64,000 nucleotides of DNA from Enterococcus timonensis (GCF_900104595.1 NZ_FNVY01000003.1:124001-188000), one strand, 5' to 3'; shown: positions 37,236-45,996, numbered from the stretch's first letter. Notes: generated from the sequence alone by a model not told the origin. Program-made: numbers and translations.

Positions 37236-38767
37236 AAAACAAAAAGATTTTAAGTTTACTAGGTGTAGGAGTAGCTGCAGCATTTATTCTTACTGCTTGT
37301 GGTGGGAAAGATAAAGAGGCTGAAGCAGCTAACGAAGCAGTGAGTGATGAAATTACCTTGATGGTACCATTTATCGAAACGACACCACCAGAAGCCGGCA
37401 ATGCAATGCAAAAGGAAATTGAAAAATATACTGGTAAAGAAATAAATATTAACTGGGTACCAAACCCATCTTATATTGATAAAATGAATATCACTTTAGC
37501 ATCGGACGATATTCCGCAAATTATTGTTGTCCAAGGAAAAGATGCCGGCTTTGTAAAATCCGCACAAAATGGAACTTTCTGGGATTTAACTGATAAGTTA
37601 AAAGATTATCCTAATTTAAGTCAAGCTGATCCTGAAGTGGTTCAAGCTTCTAGCTTAAATGGCACGGTTTATGGAGTTTATCGTAGTCGGGACCTAATGC
37701 GTTCCACAGTCATTATCCGAAAAGACTGGCTGGATAATGTTGGTTTAGAAGAACCAGAAAACTTTGAAGATCTTTATAATGTAGCGAAAGCATTTACTGA
37801 AGAAGATCCTGATGGTAATGGTAAAGATGATACAACAGGACTAATCATTCCAAACTTTGCCGCTGCTTTTGATATGATGACAATTGGCTTTGGTGCAGGA
37901 AACGCATGGACAGAAGTAGATGGTGAACTTGTTCCTGCTTTTGAAACTGATGAATATTTAGAAGGCATACAATACGCTAAAAAGATGGTTGAAGAAGGAT
38001 TAATTAATAAAGACTTTGCAACTTTAGCATCTGATAAATGGGACGATCCATTTGTTGCCGGACAAGGTGGTATTATTATGGATACTTACTCTCGAGCTGC
38101 TTCAATCCGTAATAAAATGAAACAAGCCGATCCTGAAAATGGTGCCGCTAAGGTGGCGATTGTCGGAAATATTGCCGCTGATGATGGAACAATTTATGCT
38201 CAACCAACTGCTGGATACTCAGGTTTCTTAGCTGTCTCCAAAGCTTCTGTAAAAAATGAAGCTCAATTAGATGATGTTCTAACGTTCTTAGATAAAATGA
38301 ACGATAAAGATATGCAAATGTTGTTAAATCATGGGATCGAAGGCGTGAACTACAATATTGTTGATGATAAATATACTGTAGCAGTTGAATCTGATGATCC
38401 TGAAGTAAAAGCAGTTTCTGATGCTCAAAAGAGTTATTCTCAAATGGCTACTGGACTTATTGATTTAGATCCATATGTTGCTAAACCTGAAACAGAAGCA
38501 GACCAAGAATTTGCAGATTTACGGGCATCTTTAGAAGATCGTGACACAGAAAACGCAGTCTTTAATCCAGCTGCTGCCTATGTGACAGACACTTACACAT
38601 CTAAAGGGGCACAACTTGACCAAATTATTACTGATGCACGTGTCAAATTTATTGCTGGTCAAATTGACGAAGACGGTTGGCAAGATGCCATTGACTTATG
38701 GGCAAAGAGTGGTGGTTCTGATTTAATTAAAGAAACTAACGATTTGTTTAAAGCTGATAAAAAATAA
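37232..38767 (+). CDS. lplA: Sugar ABC transporter substrate-binding lipoprotein, LplA-like
   Basis: 511 aa, a large family-1 solute-binding protein. The lipoprotein signal ends in ILTACGG with lipidated Cys23. It should bind rhamnogalacturonan fragments outside the cell and hand them to LplB and LplC. ATG overlaps the yetA stop (ATGA). A 14-bp hairpin separates it from lplB and may raise its relative expression. It is longer than, and unrelated in detail to, the YesO-like protein at 2832, implying different ligands, probably longer or differently decorated oligosaccharides. Confidence 0.9.
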   Translation: MKNKKILSLLGVGVAAAFILTACGGKDKEAEAANEAVSDEITLMVPFIETTPPEAGNAMQKEIEKYTGKEININWVPNPSYIDKMNITLASDDIPQIIVVQGKDAGFVKSAQNGTFWDLTDKLKDYPNLSQADPEVVQASSLNGTVYGVYRSRDLMRSTVIIRKDWLDNVGLEEPENFEDLYNVAKAFTEEDPDGNGKDDTTGLIIPNFAAAFDMMTIGFGAGNAWTEVDGELVPAFETDEYLEGIQYAKKMVEEGLINKDFATLASDKWDDPFVAGQGGIIMDTYSRAASIRNKMKQADPENGAAKVAIVGNIAADDGTIYAQPTAGYSGFLAVSKASVKNEAQLDDVLTFLDKMNDKDMQMLLNHGIEGVNYNIVDDKYTVAVESDDPEVKAVSDAQKSYSQMATGLIDLDPYVAKPETEADQEFADLRASLEDRDTENAVFNPAAAYVTDTYTSKGAQLDQIITDARVKFIAGQIDEDGWQDAIDLWAKSGGSDLIKETNDLFKADKK

Positions 38768-38776
38768 ATGAATTTG

Positions 38777-38810
38777 TGTAAGTTGTCAAGATTCTTCTTG
38801 ACAACTTACA
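38777..38810 (+). promoter_or_regulatory. Intra-operon RNA hairpin between lplA and lplB
   Basis: TGTAAGTTGTCAAG (38777-38790) pairs perfectly with CTTGACAACTTACA (38797-38810) over a 6-base loop. No T-run follows, so it is not a standard terminator. The usual role of such structures is to protect the 3-prime end of the binding-protein mRNA or to attenuate, giving more binding protein than permease. Confidence 0.75.
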
Positions 38811-38837
38811 TACATATTTAAAGGAGGACAGAACCAA

Positions 38838-39821
38838 ATGAAACAGCCTGTTCAAACTGTACAAGCTATCCCAAGTGTGCCGATTCAAAATAAGAAGTTA
38901 ACCAGATCCGAAAAGTATAACCATCTAAAAAATCACATTAAAAACAATAAATGGTTGTACATTTTAACAATTCCAGGGCTAGTCTATTTTCTAGTATTTA
39001 AGTACGCACCGATGTATGGAATTATTATTGCTTTTAAAGATTATGTGCCTATTCTAGGAATCAACGGAAGTGAATGGGTTGGTTTACAAAACTTTAGAGA
39101 CTTTTTTATTAATCCTGATTTTTTTAGAATTATGGGTAATACCCTAATTTTATCTTTCTTAAATATTGTTTTAACCTTTCCAGCGCCAATCATTTTGGCA
39201 TTATTACTGAACGAAATTCGTAGTAGTATTTATAAAAAGGTCGTTCAAACGATGGTTTATGTACCTCACTTTTTATCTTGGACAATTGTTGTTAGCTTGA
39301 CTTTTGTCTTGTTCTCAATTAATGGTGGTGCAGTAACTGAATTGGTCCAACATCTAACTGGACGAGAAATTGATTTTCTTGCCGATCCAAATTGGTTCCG
39401 ACCAATGATTATTTTACAAGAAATTTGGAAAGGTGTCGGTTGGGGTACGATTATTTATCTCGCTGCGCTTTCTGGTGTGGACCAAGAACAATACGAAGCT
39501 GCTATTATGGATGGTGCCGGTCGTTTCCAACGTGTTTGGCATATTACGTTACCTGCCATTCGTTCTACAGTTGTTATCATGTTAATTTTAAAAGTTGGAT
39601 CCATCTTATCTACTGGTTTTGATCAAATTTACTTAATGACCAATGCCTTAAATCGACCTGTTGCTGATGTGTTTGATACTTATGTATATATGATGGGTAT
39701 CACGCAAGGCGCCTACAGTTATTCTACTGCTGTTGGGCTATTTAAATCGGTAATTGGCATTATCTTGGTTCTTTCGACGAATAAAATTGCAAATAAACTC
39801 GGCGAAAGTGGCTTATATTAG
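38838..39821 (+). CDS. lplB: ABC transporter permease, LplB-like
   Basis: 327 aa with six predicted membrane helices after a charged N-terminus. Typical LplB features are YLLTIPGL-like YILTIPGLVYFLVFKYAPMYG, IAFKDY, and the ATPase-contact loop EAAIMDGAGRFQRVWHITLPAI. It pairs with LplC to form the import channel. AAGGAGGA precedes the ATG. No ATP-binding subunit is encoded in the operon. Confidence 0.93.
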   Translation: MKQPVQTVQAIPSVPIQNKKLTRSEKYNHLKNHIKNNKWLYILTIPGLVYFLVFKYAPMYGIIIAFKDYVPILGINGSEWVGLQNFRDFFINPDFFRIMGNTLILSFLNIVLTFPAPIILALLLNEIRSSIYKKVVQTMVYVPHFLSWTIVVSLTFVLFSINGGAVTELVQHLTGREIDFLADPNWFRPMIILQEIWKGVGWGTIIYLAALSGVDQEQYEAAIMDGAGRFQRVWHITLPAIRSTVVIMLILKVGSILSTGFDQIYLMTNALNRPVADVFDTYVYMMGITQGAYSYSTAVGLFKSVIGIILVLSTNKIANKLGESGLY

Positions 39822-39832
39822 GAGGAGAAAGA

Positions 39833-40717
39833 ATGTCATTACATCAAATGCACAATACCAAACCAGGTAAAGTTTTTGACGTGGTCAACTTTATCTTCCT
39901 TGGTGCAACTGCCATCATCATGCTTTTACCATTTATTTATGTAATTGCGGGTTCATTTGCTACTGAAGCAGAACTTGCTATTCGGCCATTTTTCTTGTGG
40001 CCGCATCAAGTAACATTGGAGGCTTATAAGTTTATCTTATCAACTCCTGCGTTCATCCGTAGTTTGCTAGTAACCATTGGTGTGACCATTGGTGGAACAT
40101 TGATCCAATTGATTTTTACTTTTACATTTGCTTACCCTTTATCTAGAAAATATTTAAAAGGCCGTAATGTCTTATTGAATATGGTAATCTTTTGTATGTT
40201 ATTTTCTGGTGGGATGATTCCAACGTTCTTAATTATTAAAAATTTGGGGCTCTTAGATACTTACTGGGCTTTAATGTTGCCAGGAGCAATTAGTCCTTTT
40301 AACCTGATGATTATTAAAAACTTTTTCCAAGAAATCCCCATGGAATTGGAAGAATCAGCACGGATGGATGGTGCTTCAGAGCTAACGATTTTAACGAAAA
40401 TTATGTTGCCGTTATCTAAACCAATTATCGCAACTTTTACTTTATTTTATGCAGTTGGAATTTGGAATGACTTTATGAGTGCCTTACTGTATATGAACGA
40501 CTCAGCCAAATGGCCAATTCAATTATTGTTGCGTCAGATTACTATGTCTTCCAGTGCATTGAATAATTCTGCCATGATGGATCCAAACTATATTCCACCT
40601 GAACAAGGAATGAAATTAGCTGTAATTGTGGTGGCGACTTTGCCAATCTTAATTTTCTATCCTTTCTTACAAAAACATTTTGCTAAAGGAATGATGGTTG
40701 GATCGGTGAAAGGTTAA
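39833..40717 (+). CDS. lplC: ABC transporter permease, LplC-like
   Basis: 294 aa, six predicted helices, the second membrane subunit of the Lpl importer. Features are LLPFIYVIAGSFATEAEL, FSGGMIPTFLIIKNLGLLDTYWALMLP and the loop ESARMDGASELTILTKIMLP. The C-terminal GMMVGSVKG is characteristic of this family. AGGAGGAG lies before the ATG, 11 bases after lplB. A terminator follows at 40725-40760, so the operon ends here. Confidence 0.93.
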   Translation: MSLHQMHNTKPGKVFDVVNFIFLGATAIIMLLPFIYVIAGSFATEAELAIRPFFLWPHQVTLEAYKFILSTPAFIRSLLVTIGVTIGGTLIQLIFTFTFAYPLSRKYLKGRNVLLNMVIFCMLFSGGMIPTFLIIKNLGLLDTYWALMLPGAISPFNLMIIKNFFQEIPMELEESARMDGASELTILTKIMLPLSKPIIATFTLFYAVGIWNDFMSALLYMNDSAKWPIQLLLRQITMSSSALNNSAMMDPNYIPPEQGMKLAVIVVATLPILIFYPFLQKHFAKGMMVGSVKG

Positions 40718-40724
40718 AAAAATT

Positions 40725-40760
40725 AGATCTGAGAAGATATTTTCTTTTCAGATCTTTTTT
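40725..40760 (+). terminator. Rho-independent terminator after lplC
   Basis: 12-bp stem with one G-U pair (40725-40736 with 40744-40755), a 7-base loop, then TTTTT. Confidence 0.85.
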
Positions 40761-40792
40761 CTATGAAATGAAAATAGAAAGGAATGTTTCAA

Positions 40793-41620
40793 GTGCAACA
40801 ATTTTGTATTACTTACCCCGAGGGAAAATTCAAAGCATTAACTTTAAGCTATGATGATGGACGAACTGAAGATCGAAGGTTGGTTGAAATTTTTAATCGT
40901 TATGGTTTAAAAGGAACTTTCCATTTAAATAGTGGACTATTTCCGGAAAATTTACCAGAGGGACAAAAAGAAATCTATGGGGCGCGCATTCCAGCTAGTG
41001 AGGTAAAACAATTATATGCAGGACATGAAGTAGCTAGTCACACATATACACACCCAACGATTGCCCGTTGCCCAATTGATAAAGTTATTCCAGAAGTACT
41101 GGAAGATCGCCGTTTTTTAGAAAATTTGGTTGGCTATCCAGTGCAAGGCTTATCATACCCAAATGGTTCCTATACCGAAGAAATAAAAGAAATACTTCCG
41201 AAGTTAGAAATTGAATATTCGCGGGTCGTAGGAAGTAGTCATAACTTTTCTTTGCCTAAGGATTGGTATCAGTGGCAAGCGACTTGTCATCATAATCAGC
41301 GCTTGTTGGAACATGGACAAGAATTTGTAGATTTGCATAAGAGTCAATATTTGTATTTAATGTACGTTTGGGGTCATAGTTTTGAATTTGGTCGAGATGA
41401 CAATTTTGAATTGATGGAAAAATTTGGCCAACTCGTTGGTGGAAGAAAAGACACCTGGTACTGTACGAATCTTGAATTCAAACGGTATATGGATGCTAGT
41501 GCTAGATTGGTTTTTACAGTTGATGGTCAACAAGTATATAATCCAACCAATTTAGATATTTGGATAAATATCGACGGAACAGTGCAAAAAATTGCTCCAG
41601 GTCAAAATAAGCTGGATTAA
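40793..41620 (+). CDS. Polysaccharide deacetylase family protein (CE4-like)
   Basis: 275 aa from GTG 40793, which has GAAAGGA 9 bases upstream; the ATG at 40784 abuts that site directly and is less likely. The NodB-type motifs are clear: SYDDG (Asp21-Asp22) and the metal-binding H83-x3-H87 in HTYTHP, with SYPNGSY later. No signal peptide, so it works inside the cell, unlike peptidoglycan deacetylases. A role in deacetylating imported oligosaccharides is inferred from the locus; the true substrate is unknown. It is cotranscribed with the GH2 gene. Confidence 0.85.
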   Translation: MQQFCITYPEGKFKALTLSYDDGRTEDRRLVEIFNRYGLKGTFHLNSGLFPENLPEGQKEIYGARIPASEVKQLYAGHEVASHTYTHPTIARCPIDKVIPEVLEDRRFLENLVGYPVQGLSYPNGSYTEEIKEILPKLEIEYSRVVGSSHNFSLPKDWYQWQATCHHNQRLLEHGQEFVDLHKSQYLYLMYVWGHSFEFGRDDNFELMEKFGQLVGGRKDTWYCTNLEFKRYMDASARLVFTVDGQQVYNPTNLDIWINIDGTVQKIAPGQNKLD

Positions 41621-41631
41621 AGGAGAAATTT

Positions 41632-44600
41632 GTGAAAACTCAAATTGGAGAATCATTTTATTTTCATCAAGACTGGCATTTTTTATTAGCAGATTGTTTT
41701 CCGCTGCAAAAGGCGCTAGACTGCTGGCAAGATGCTGCTGGAAATTACTTTTACCAAGCGAACTATCAAGAAGAAAACTGGCAAGAAATTACTATACCCC
41801 ATACATTTAATGACGCAGATTTATTTAAAAATCGAATTCGTGACGCGGGTAGTTCACAGAAACGGACGATGGCTTTTTATCGAAATTGGTTAGAAGTTCC
41901 AGAAAATCGTCGAGATCAAAAAGTATTGTTGGAATTTTTCGGCGTGCGTCAAACTTGTTATTGTTATGTAAACGGCGAATTAGCGGGATTTTATGAAGCG
42001 GGTGTAGCACCGTTTGGTTTTGATATTAGTGAATTTATTATTGCTGGACAAAAAAATTTAATTGCCATCGCTACGGATAATACGACTACCAGAGAAATTC
42101 CATTTTGTATTGCTGAAACGCCAAATAATGCAGATGCTGTTCCGGGATCATATTTACAAAGTCAGGAAGAAACAGTTGATAAAAGTCGAGAAGGAGTTGG
42201 TTATTTCTGGAATTGTAATGATTTTAATCCGTCGTTGGGCGGGTTAAGCAAGCCTATTAAAGTGCATTTTAAACCAAATGTATACTTAACCTTGCCATTA
42301 TATTCAAATTTGCAAACAAAAGGTTGTTACATTTATCCAGATAAAATCGATTTACAGACCGGTTTGACGACTTTATCTTTAACAGCTGAAATTCGAAATG
42401 AATCAACAGAAAATGTTTCGGCTTATTTACAAGTAGATGTTTGTGATTTAGATAATCGAGTATTATATACATTTTCTGGTCATCCAAAAAAAGTTAGTCC
42501 AGTAGGTAAAATTAAAGCTTCTAAAAGTATTATTCCAGAAGACGCCTATATTTGGGACAAACAAAAAAATGGATATCAAGCCATTGAAGATGAAGCAAAA
42601 ATATTACCAACGAGAATTTCTTCTGAATTAATTAGCGAACTTACCGCACAGTCTGGTGATTTGCCTTTACGCTTGTGGTCAATCGTTGATCCATATTTGT
42701 ACCGAGTAAAAATTAGTTTAATCGTTAATGATGAAAAATATGATGAAGCAATCATTGAAACGGGATTTCGTAAAATTGATTACGATCCGCAACAAGGAAT
42801 TTTACTAAATGGTACTCCAATCTGGTTGCGCGGTTATGCACAACGTGCGACAAATGAATGGGCAGCTATTGGTCAAGGAACTCCCTGGCTTAGAGACTTT
42901 GATGCACAGTTGATCAAAGAAAGCAATGCTAATCATATCCGCTTTATGCATGTGGCAGGAAGTGTTGAAGATATCCAAGCATATGATCGGCACGGTGTGG
43001 TAGTTACTCAACCGGCAGGTGATAAGGAAAGAGAGAATTTTGGTCGACAATGGGACCAAAGAGTAGAGTTAATGCGGGATGTAATCATTGCCTTTCGTAA
43101 CCATCCGGCAATTTTTTTCTGGGAAGCAGGAAATAATTCAATTTCTAAAGAACATATGCGAGAAATGCGCTTATTAAAAGAACAATTAGATTCAAATAAT
43201 GATCGATTCATGGGATGCCGAACAATCAACACTGAAGAAGTACTTAATGAATCTGAATATGTAGGGACGATGTTAAATCGACATGCCGCTAAATTTTTAG
43301 CCCAACATGGTCCAATTATGGAAACTGAATATTCACGTGAGGAAGCTCCAAAACGGATTTGGGATGATTTTACTCCACCAGATTATGATTATCGCAATAA
43401 ATATTTGGGTCAGGGGGGAAAAAAACAGCCGGGAATGGATTTTTATGATCTAACGAGTGAAGATTTAACAATTGCCACAGCTAGAGGATATAGTGAATTT
43501 TTTAATGATCGAATTACCGGGGCTTCAAACAAAGATTTATATGCTGGATGTGCAGCTCTTTGTTGGACTGATTCGGCGCAACATGGGCGCCAATCTTTTA
43601 GTGAAAATGCCCGGATGAGTGGACGGGTAGATCCTATTCGTTTGAAAAAACAAAATTTTTATGTCTTTCAAACAATGCAAAGTGATCAGTCCGCCGTGAA
43701 AATTGTTGGCCATTGGAATTATCCACCTTTAACTGATAAAACTTATTGGTACGAAGAAAAGAGATTTAATGGCTCCTTTTATGAAGGTACCGGAGAATTA
43801 AAACAACGGGATCCGCATAAAAAAACTTTATACGTCGTTGCTAGTTACAATATTAAAAAAGTAGAATTATTAATTAACGGGGAACTTGTTGGCCAATGTC
43901 AGAAACCTATCTCAACTTTTATTTTTCCGTTTGAAAATATTGACGTAACTCGTAATGGGAAAATTGAAGCATTAGCCTATGATTTTTCTGACCAACTAGT
44001 AGCTGAAGATATAATTGAAACGACCGGTAAACCAAGTCGACTCCGTTTAACACCAAAAACTAGTCCAATTGGCTGGACAGCAGATGGCTATGATTTAGCC
44101 TTAGTCGATGTAGAAGTCTTAGATGATCAGGGACGAGTTTGCGTTTTATCTAGTGATAAAATTGAATTTTCCACAACTGGGGCAGCTAATTTTTTAGGCG
44201 GATATAATAGTGGTCGCTTTGATGGATTTGATCATAATGATTCAGTGATTCATCAAAATCATGTTTATGCGGAGTGTGGAGTTAACCGAGTCTTTTTGCG
44301 AAGTGGCAAAAAAGGTGGAAATGTAAAACTGACGGCTGAAATGGCTGGTTTGCCAGTAGCAGAACTGACTTTGATGATGGAAAGCAAACCACTACTAAGT
44401 TTAGACAAAAGATATGCTGCAGTTAATTACGAAAATTATTTGTCGGTAGCGCCAATAGCAAAAAAAGAATTTACACCGATTCCAGCCGCAGACGCGCTTA
44501 AATATATTCCGGAAAAAGAAAATTACAGTAAAATTTTAATTGATGGACAAGAGCCCGATACCCGCGGCGTCCGGACTGTGAATGAAAATGGTCGGATTTG

Positions 44601-44898
44601 GGGAGCAGTTTTATGCATCTTAGACAGACTTCAACCAGTTGTGAAACCAAAATTCACTTATTCTTGGCAAATAGAAAGTGGGGAATTGACAGTTCTCTCG
44701 GGTAATATAACAATTACAGCTCAGGTTGGCAGAACCCACTTACTTGTAAATGGAGAGGAAAATTTGATGGATGGTCAGCCATATCTGTCAAAAACAGGTC
44801 AATTAGTAATGGAAGTTACCGCCTTGATTCCATTTATTCAAGGTTGCAGTGTACAATATGATGAAAAAGTAAATGTACTCAGAATTGAAACTGATTAA
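41632..44898 (+). CDS. GH2-family glycoside hydrolase (beta-galactosidase/glucuronidase-like) with atypical acid/base motif
   Basis: 1088 aa, start GTG with AGGAG upstream, no signal peptide. N-terminal sugar-binding and Ig-like domains (ITIPHTFNDAD, YRNWLEVPEN, VNGELAGFYEAGVAPFGFDIS) precede a TIM barrel (LRGYAQRATNEWAAIGQ, HIRFMH). The nucleophile candidate is in IMETEYSREE (Glu564/566). Where GH2 enzymes have Asn-Glu as acid/base, this one reads W497-EAGNNS with Asn502. Residues about 990-1088 resemble a copper-amine-oxidase N-terminal-like domain. It may remove beta-linked galactose or glucuronate from side chains. Last gene before a bidirectional terminator. Confidence 0.85.
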   Translation: MKTQIGESFYFHQDWHFLLADCFPLQKALDCWQDAAGNYFYQANYQEENWQEITIPHTFNDADLFKNRIRDAGSSQKRTMAFYRNWLEVPENRRDQKVLLEFFGVRQTCYCYVNGELAGFYEAGVAPFGFDISEFIIAGQKNLIAIATDNTTTREIPFCIAETPNNADAVPGSYLQSQEETVDKSREGVGYFWNCNDFNPSLGGLSKPIKVHFKPNVYLTLPLYSNLQTKGCYIYPDKIDLQTGLTTLSLTAEIRNESTENVSAYLQVDVCDLDNRVLYTFSGHPKKVSPVGKIKASKSIIPEDAYIWDKQKNGYQAIEDEAKILPTRISSELISELTAQSGDLPLRLWSIVDPYLYRVKISLIVNDEKYDEAIIETGFRKIDYDPQQGILLNGTPIWLRGYAQRATNEWAAIGQGTPWLRDFDAQLIKESNANHIRFMHVAGSVEDIQAYDRHGVVVTQPAGDKERENFGRQWDQRVELMRDVIIAFRNHPAIFFWEAGNNSISKEHMREMRLLKEQLDSNNDRFMGCRTINTEEVLNESEYVGTMLNRHAAKFLAQHGPIMETEYSREEAPKRIWDDFTPPDYDYRNKYLGQGGKKQPGMDFYDLTSEDLTIATARGYSEFFNDRITGASNKDLYAGCAALCWTDSAQHGRQSFSENARMSGRVDPIRLKKQNFYVFQTMQSDQSAVKIVGHWNYPPLTDKTYWYEEKRFNGSFYEGTGELKQRDPHKKTLYVVASYNIKKVELLINGELVGQCQKPISTFIFPFENIDVTRNGKIEALAYDFSDQLVAEDIIETTGKPSRLRLTPKTSPIGWTADGYDLALVDVEVLDDQGRVCVLSSDKIEFSTTGAANFLGGYNSGRFDGFDHNDSVIHQNHVYAECGVNRVFLRSGKKGGNVKLTAEMAGLPVAELTLMMESKPLLSLDKRYAAVNYENYLSVAPIAKKEFTPIPAADALKYIPEKENYSKILIDGQEPDTRGVRTVNENGRIWGAVLCILDRLQPVVKPKFTYSWQIESGELTVLSGNITITAQVGRTHLLVNGEENLMDGQPYLSKTGQLVMEVTALIPFIQGCSVQYDEKVNVLRIETD

Positions 44899-44902
44899 AA
44901 AT

Positions 44903-44940
44903 AAAAAACCGGATGAAAGAATCATTTCATCCGGTTTTTT
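44903..44940. terminator. Bidirectional terminator between GH2 and the AraC regulator
   Basis: AAAAAACCGGATGAAA (44903-44918) pairs fully with 44925-44940 around a 6-base loop. The A-tract and T-tract let it serve both converging transcripts. Confidence 0.92.
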
Positions 44941-44968
44941 GGCATTAAATTAATTAACTCGCTTGCTT

Positions 44969-45841
44969 TCAATTCATCTTCCGATACTCAGTCGGGTTCA
45001 AGCCGCTTTTTTTCTTAAACAAACGAGAAAAATAGGCGGCATTTTCAATCCCACATTCTAAGGCGATGACTTGGACACTTTCATTAGTGTAGCGCAATAG
45101 GTCTTTGGCATAGGAAATCTTCTTGGAAATCACATAGTCAATGGGGGGAACACCCATATACAACGAGAATTCTTTGTTGAGTTGGAATTTATTAAAATGA
45201 AAAATCTTTTCCAAACCATCTAAAGTAACTACTTCTTGAAAATGAGTATCCAAATAATCTTTCATAGCTAAAACATAATGGGGAATATCTTCTTCTTTAA
45301 AATCTTGTTGAAATTTTTGTAATAAAAGTTCGTTTAATAGTTGGTGAATGAGGACTGAGGCTTGGTAATCGGATTTGGCATTGGGTTGTTCTTGGAGTTT
45401 TAATAATTGTTTCATCATGAGATGAATTGGATTTTCCAATGGAGCGCCTAACGTTTGAAAAACATTTTTGCCCGAACGCATAAATTCTTCATAAAAAGCA
45501 GCACTATTGGCGCCATAAAAATGAAGCCAGTCCATTTCCCAAGGTTCATTTTGACTGACGGTTTTGTAATATTGATAATTTTTGCAGTCAATAAAAAAAA
45601 CTGAACCATTGTTTAAGGAAAAAGTTTCGTCTTGATAACGCAATTCACCGGTGCCACCTAACGTAAATTTCATTAAAAAACTAGGCAGACCGGCGCGCTC
45701 CGTGAAGTAAGGACGGCTAGCTTTAAAGTGGCCAATTTCTTGGACGAAGTAAAATAATTTTTGTGTTTTTTGGCTAGGAGTATGAATAAAACGAGTTGAA
45801 TCTTTTGACCAAGAATAATCGGCATTTTCAAAATAATTCAT
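44969..45841 (-). CDS. AraC-family regulator, probable rhamnose operon activator
   Basis: 290 aa from the ATG at 45841, which has AAGGA upstream; an open frame extends to 45958 without a ribosome site. The N-terminal half is a cupin-like sensor domain (GTGELRYQDETFSLNNGSVFFIDC). The C-terminal half is a double helix-turn-helix (LDGLEKIFHFNKFQLNKEFSLYMG and VIALECGIENAAYFSRLFKKKSG). It is divergent from rhaB over a short shared control region, the usual arrangement for an activator of the adjacent rhamnose operon. Ligand (L-rhamnose or a rhamnulose derivative) is inferred. Confidence 0.88.
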   Translation of the reverse strand: MNYFENADYSWSKDSTRFIHTPSQKTQKLFYFVQEIGHFKASRPYFTERAGLPSFLMKFTLGGTGELRYQDETFSLNNGSVFFIDCKNYQYYKTVSQNEPWEMDWLHFYGANSAAFYEEFMRSGKNVFQTLGAPLENPIHLMMKQLLKLQEQPNAKSDYQASVLIHQLLNELLLQKFQQDFKEEDIPHYVLAMKDYLDTHFQEVVTLDGLEKIFHFNKFQLNKEFSLYMGVPPIDYVISKKISYAKDLLRYTNESVQVIALECGIENAAYFSRLFKKKSGLNPTEYRKMN

Positions 45842-45946
45842 CAGAAATCCTTCTTTCGAGGTGATTTTGGCTAAGTAAATATCGTTTGATTCGGCAAAAA
45901 AATGGAAGGCTAAAGTTCTTTCCAAAATCATTACCAAGATAGTGCA

Positions 45947-45996
45947 ATTATACCGCAAAATTGTTGACGGTAAAAGTGTTTTTTTAAGTTTATACT
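45947..45996. promoter_or_regulatory. Overlapping divergent control region of araC-type regulator and rhaB
   Basis: On the minus strand TATAAT (45952-45947) is a good -10 for the regulator. On the plus strand TATACT (45991-45996) is the rhaB -10, but no -35 lies at 17 bases; the TTGACG at 45964-45969 is 21 bases away, which suits an activator-dependent promoter. An inverted repeat TACCG (45951-45955)/CGGTA (45968-45972) lies between. Confidence 0.55.
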
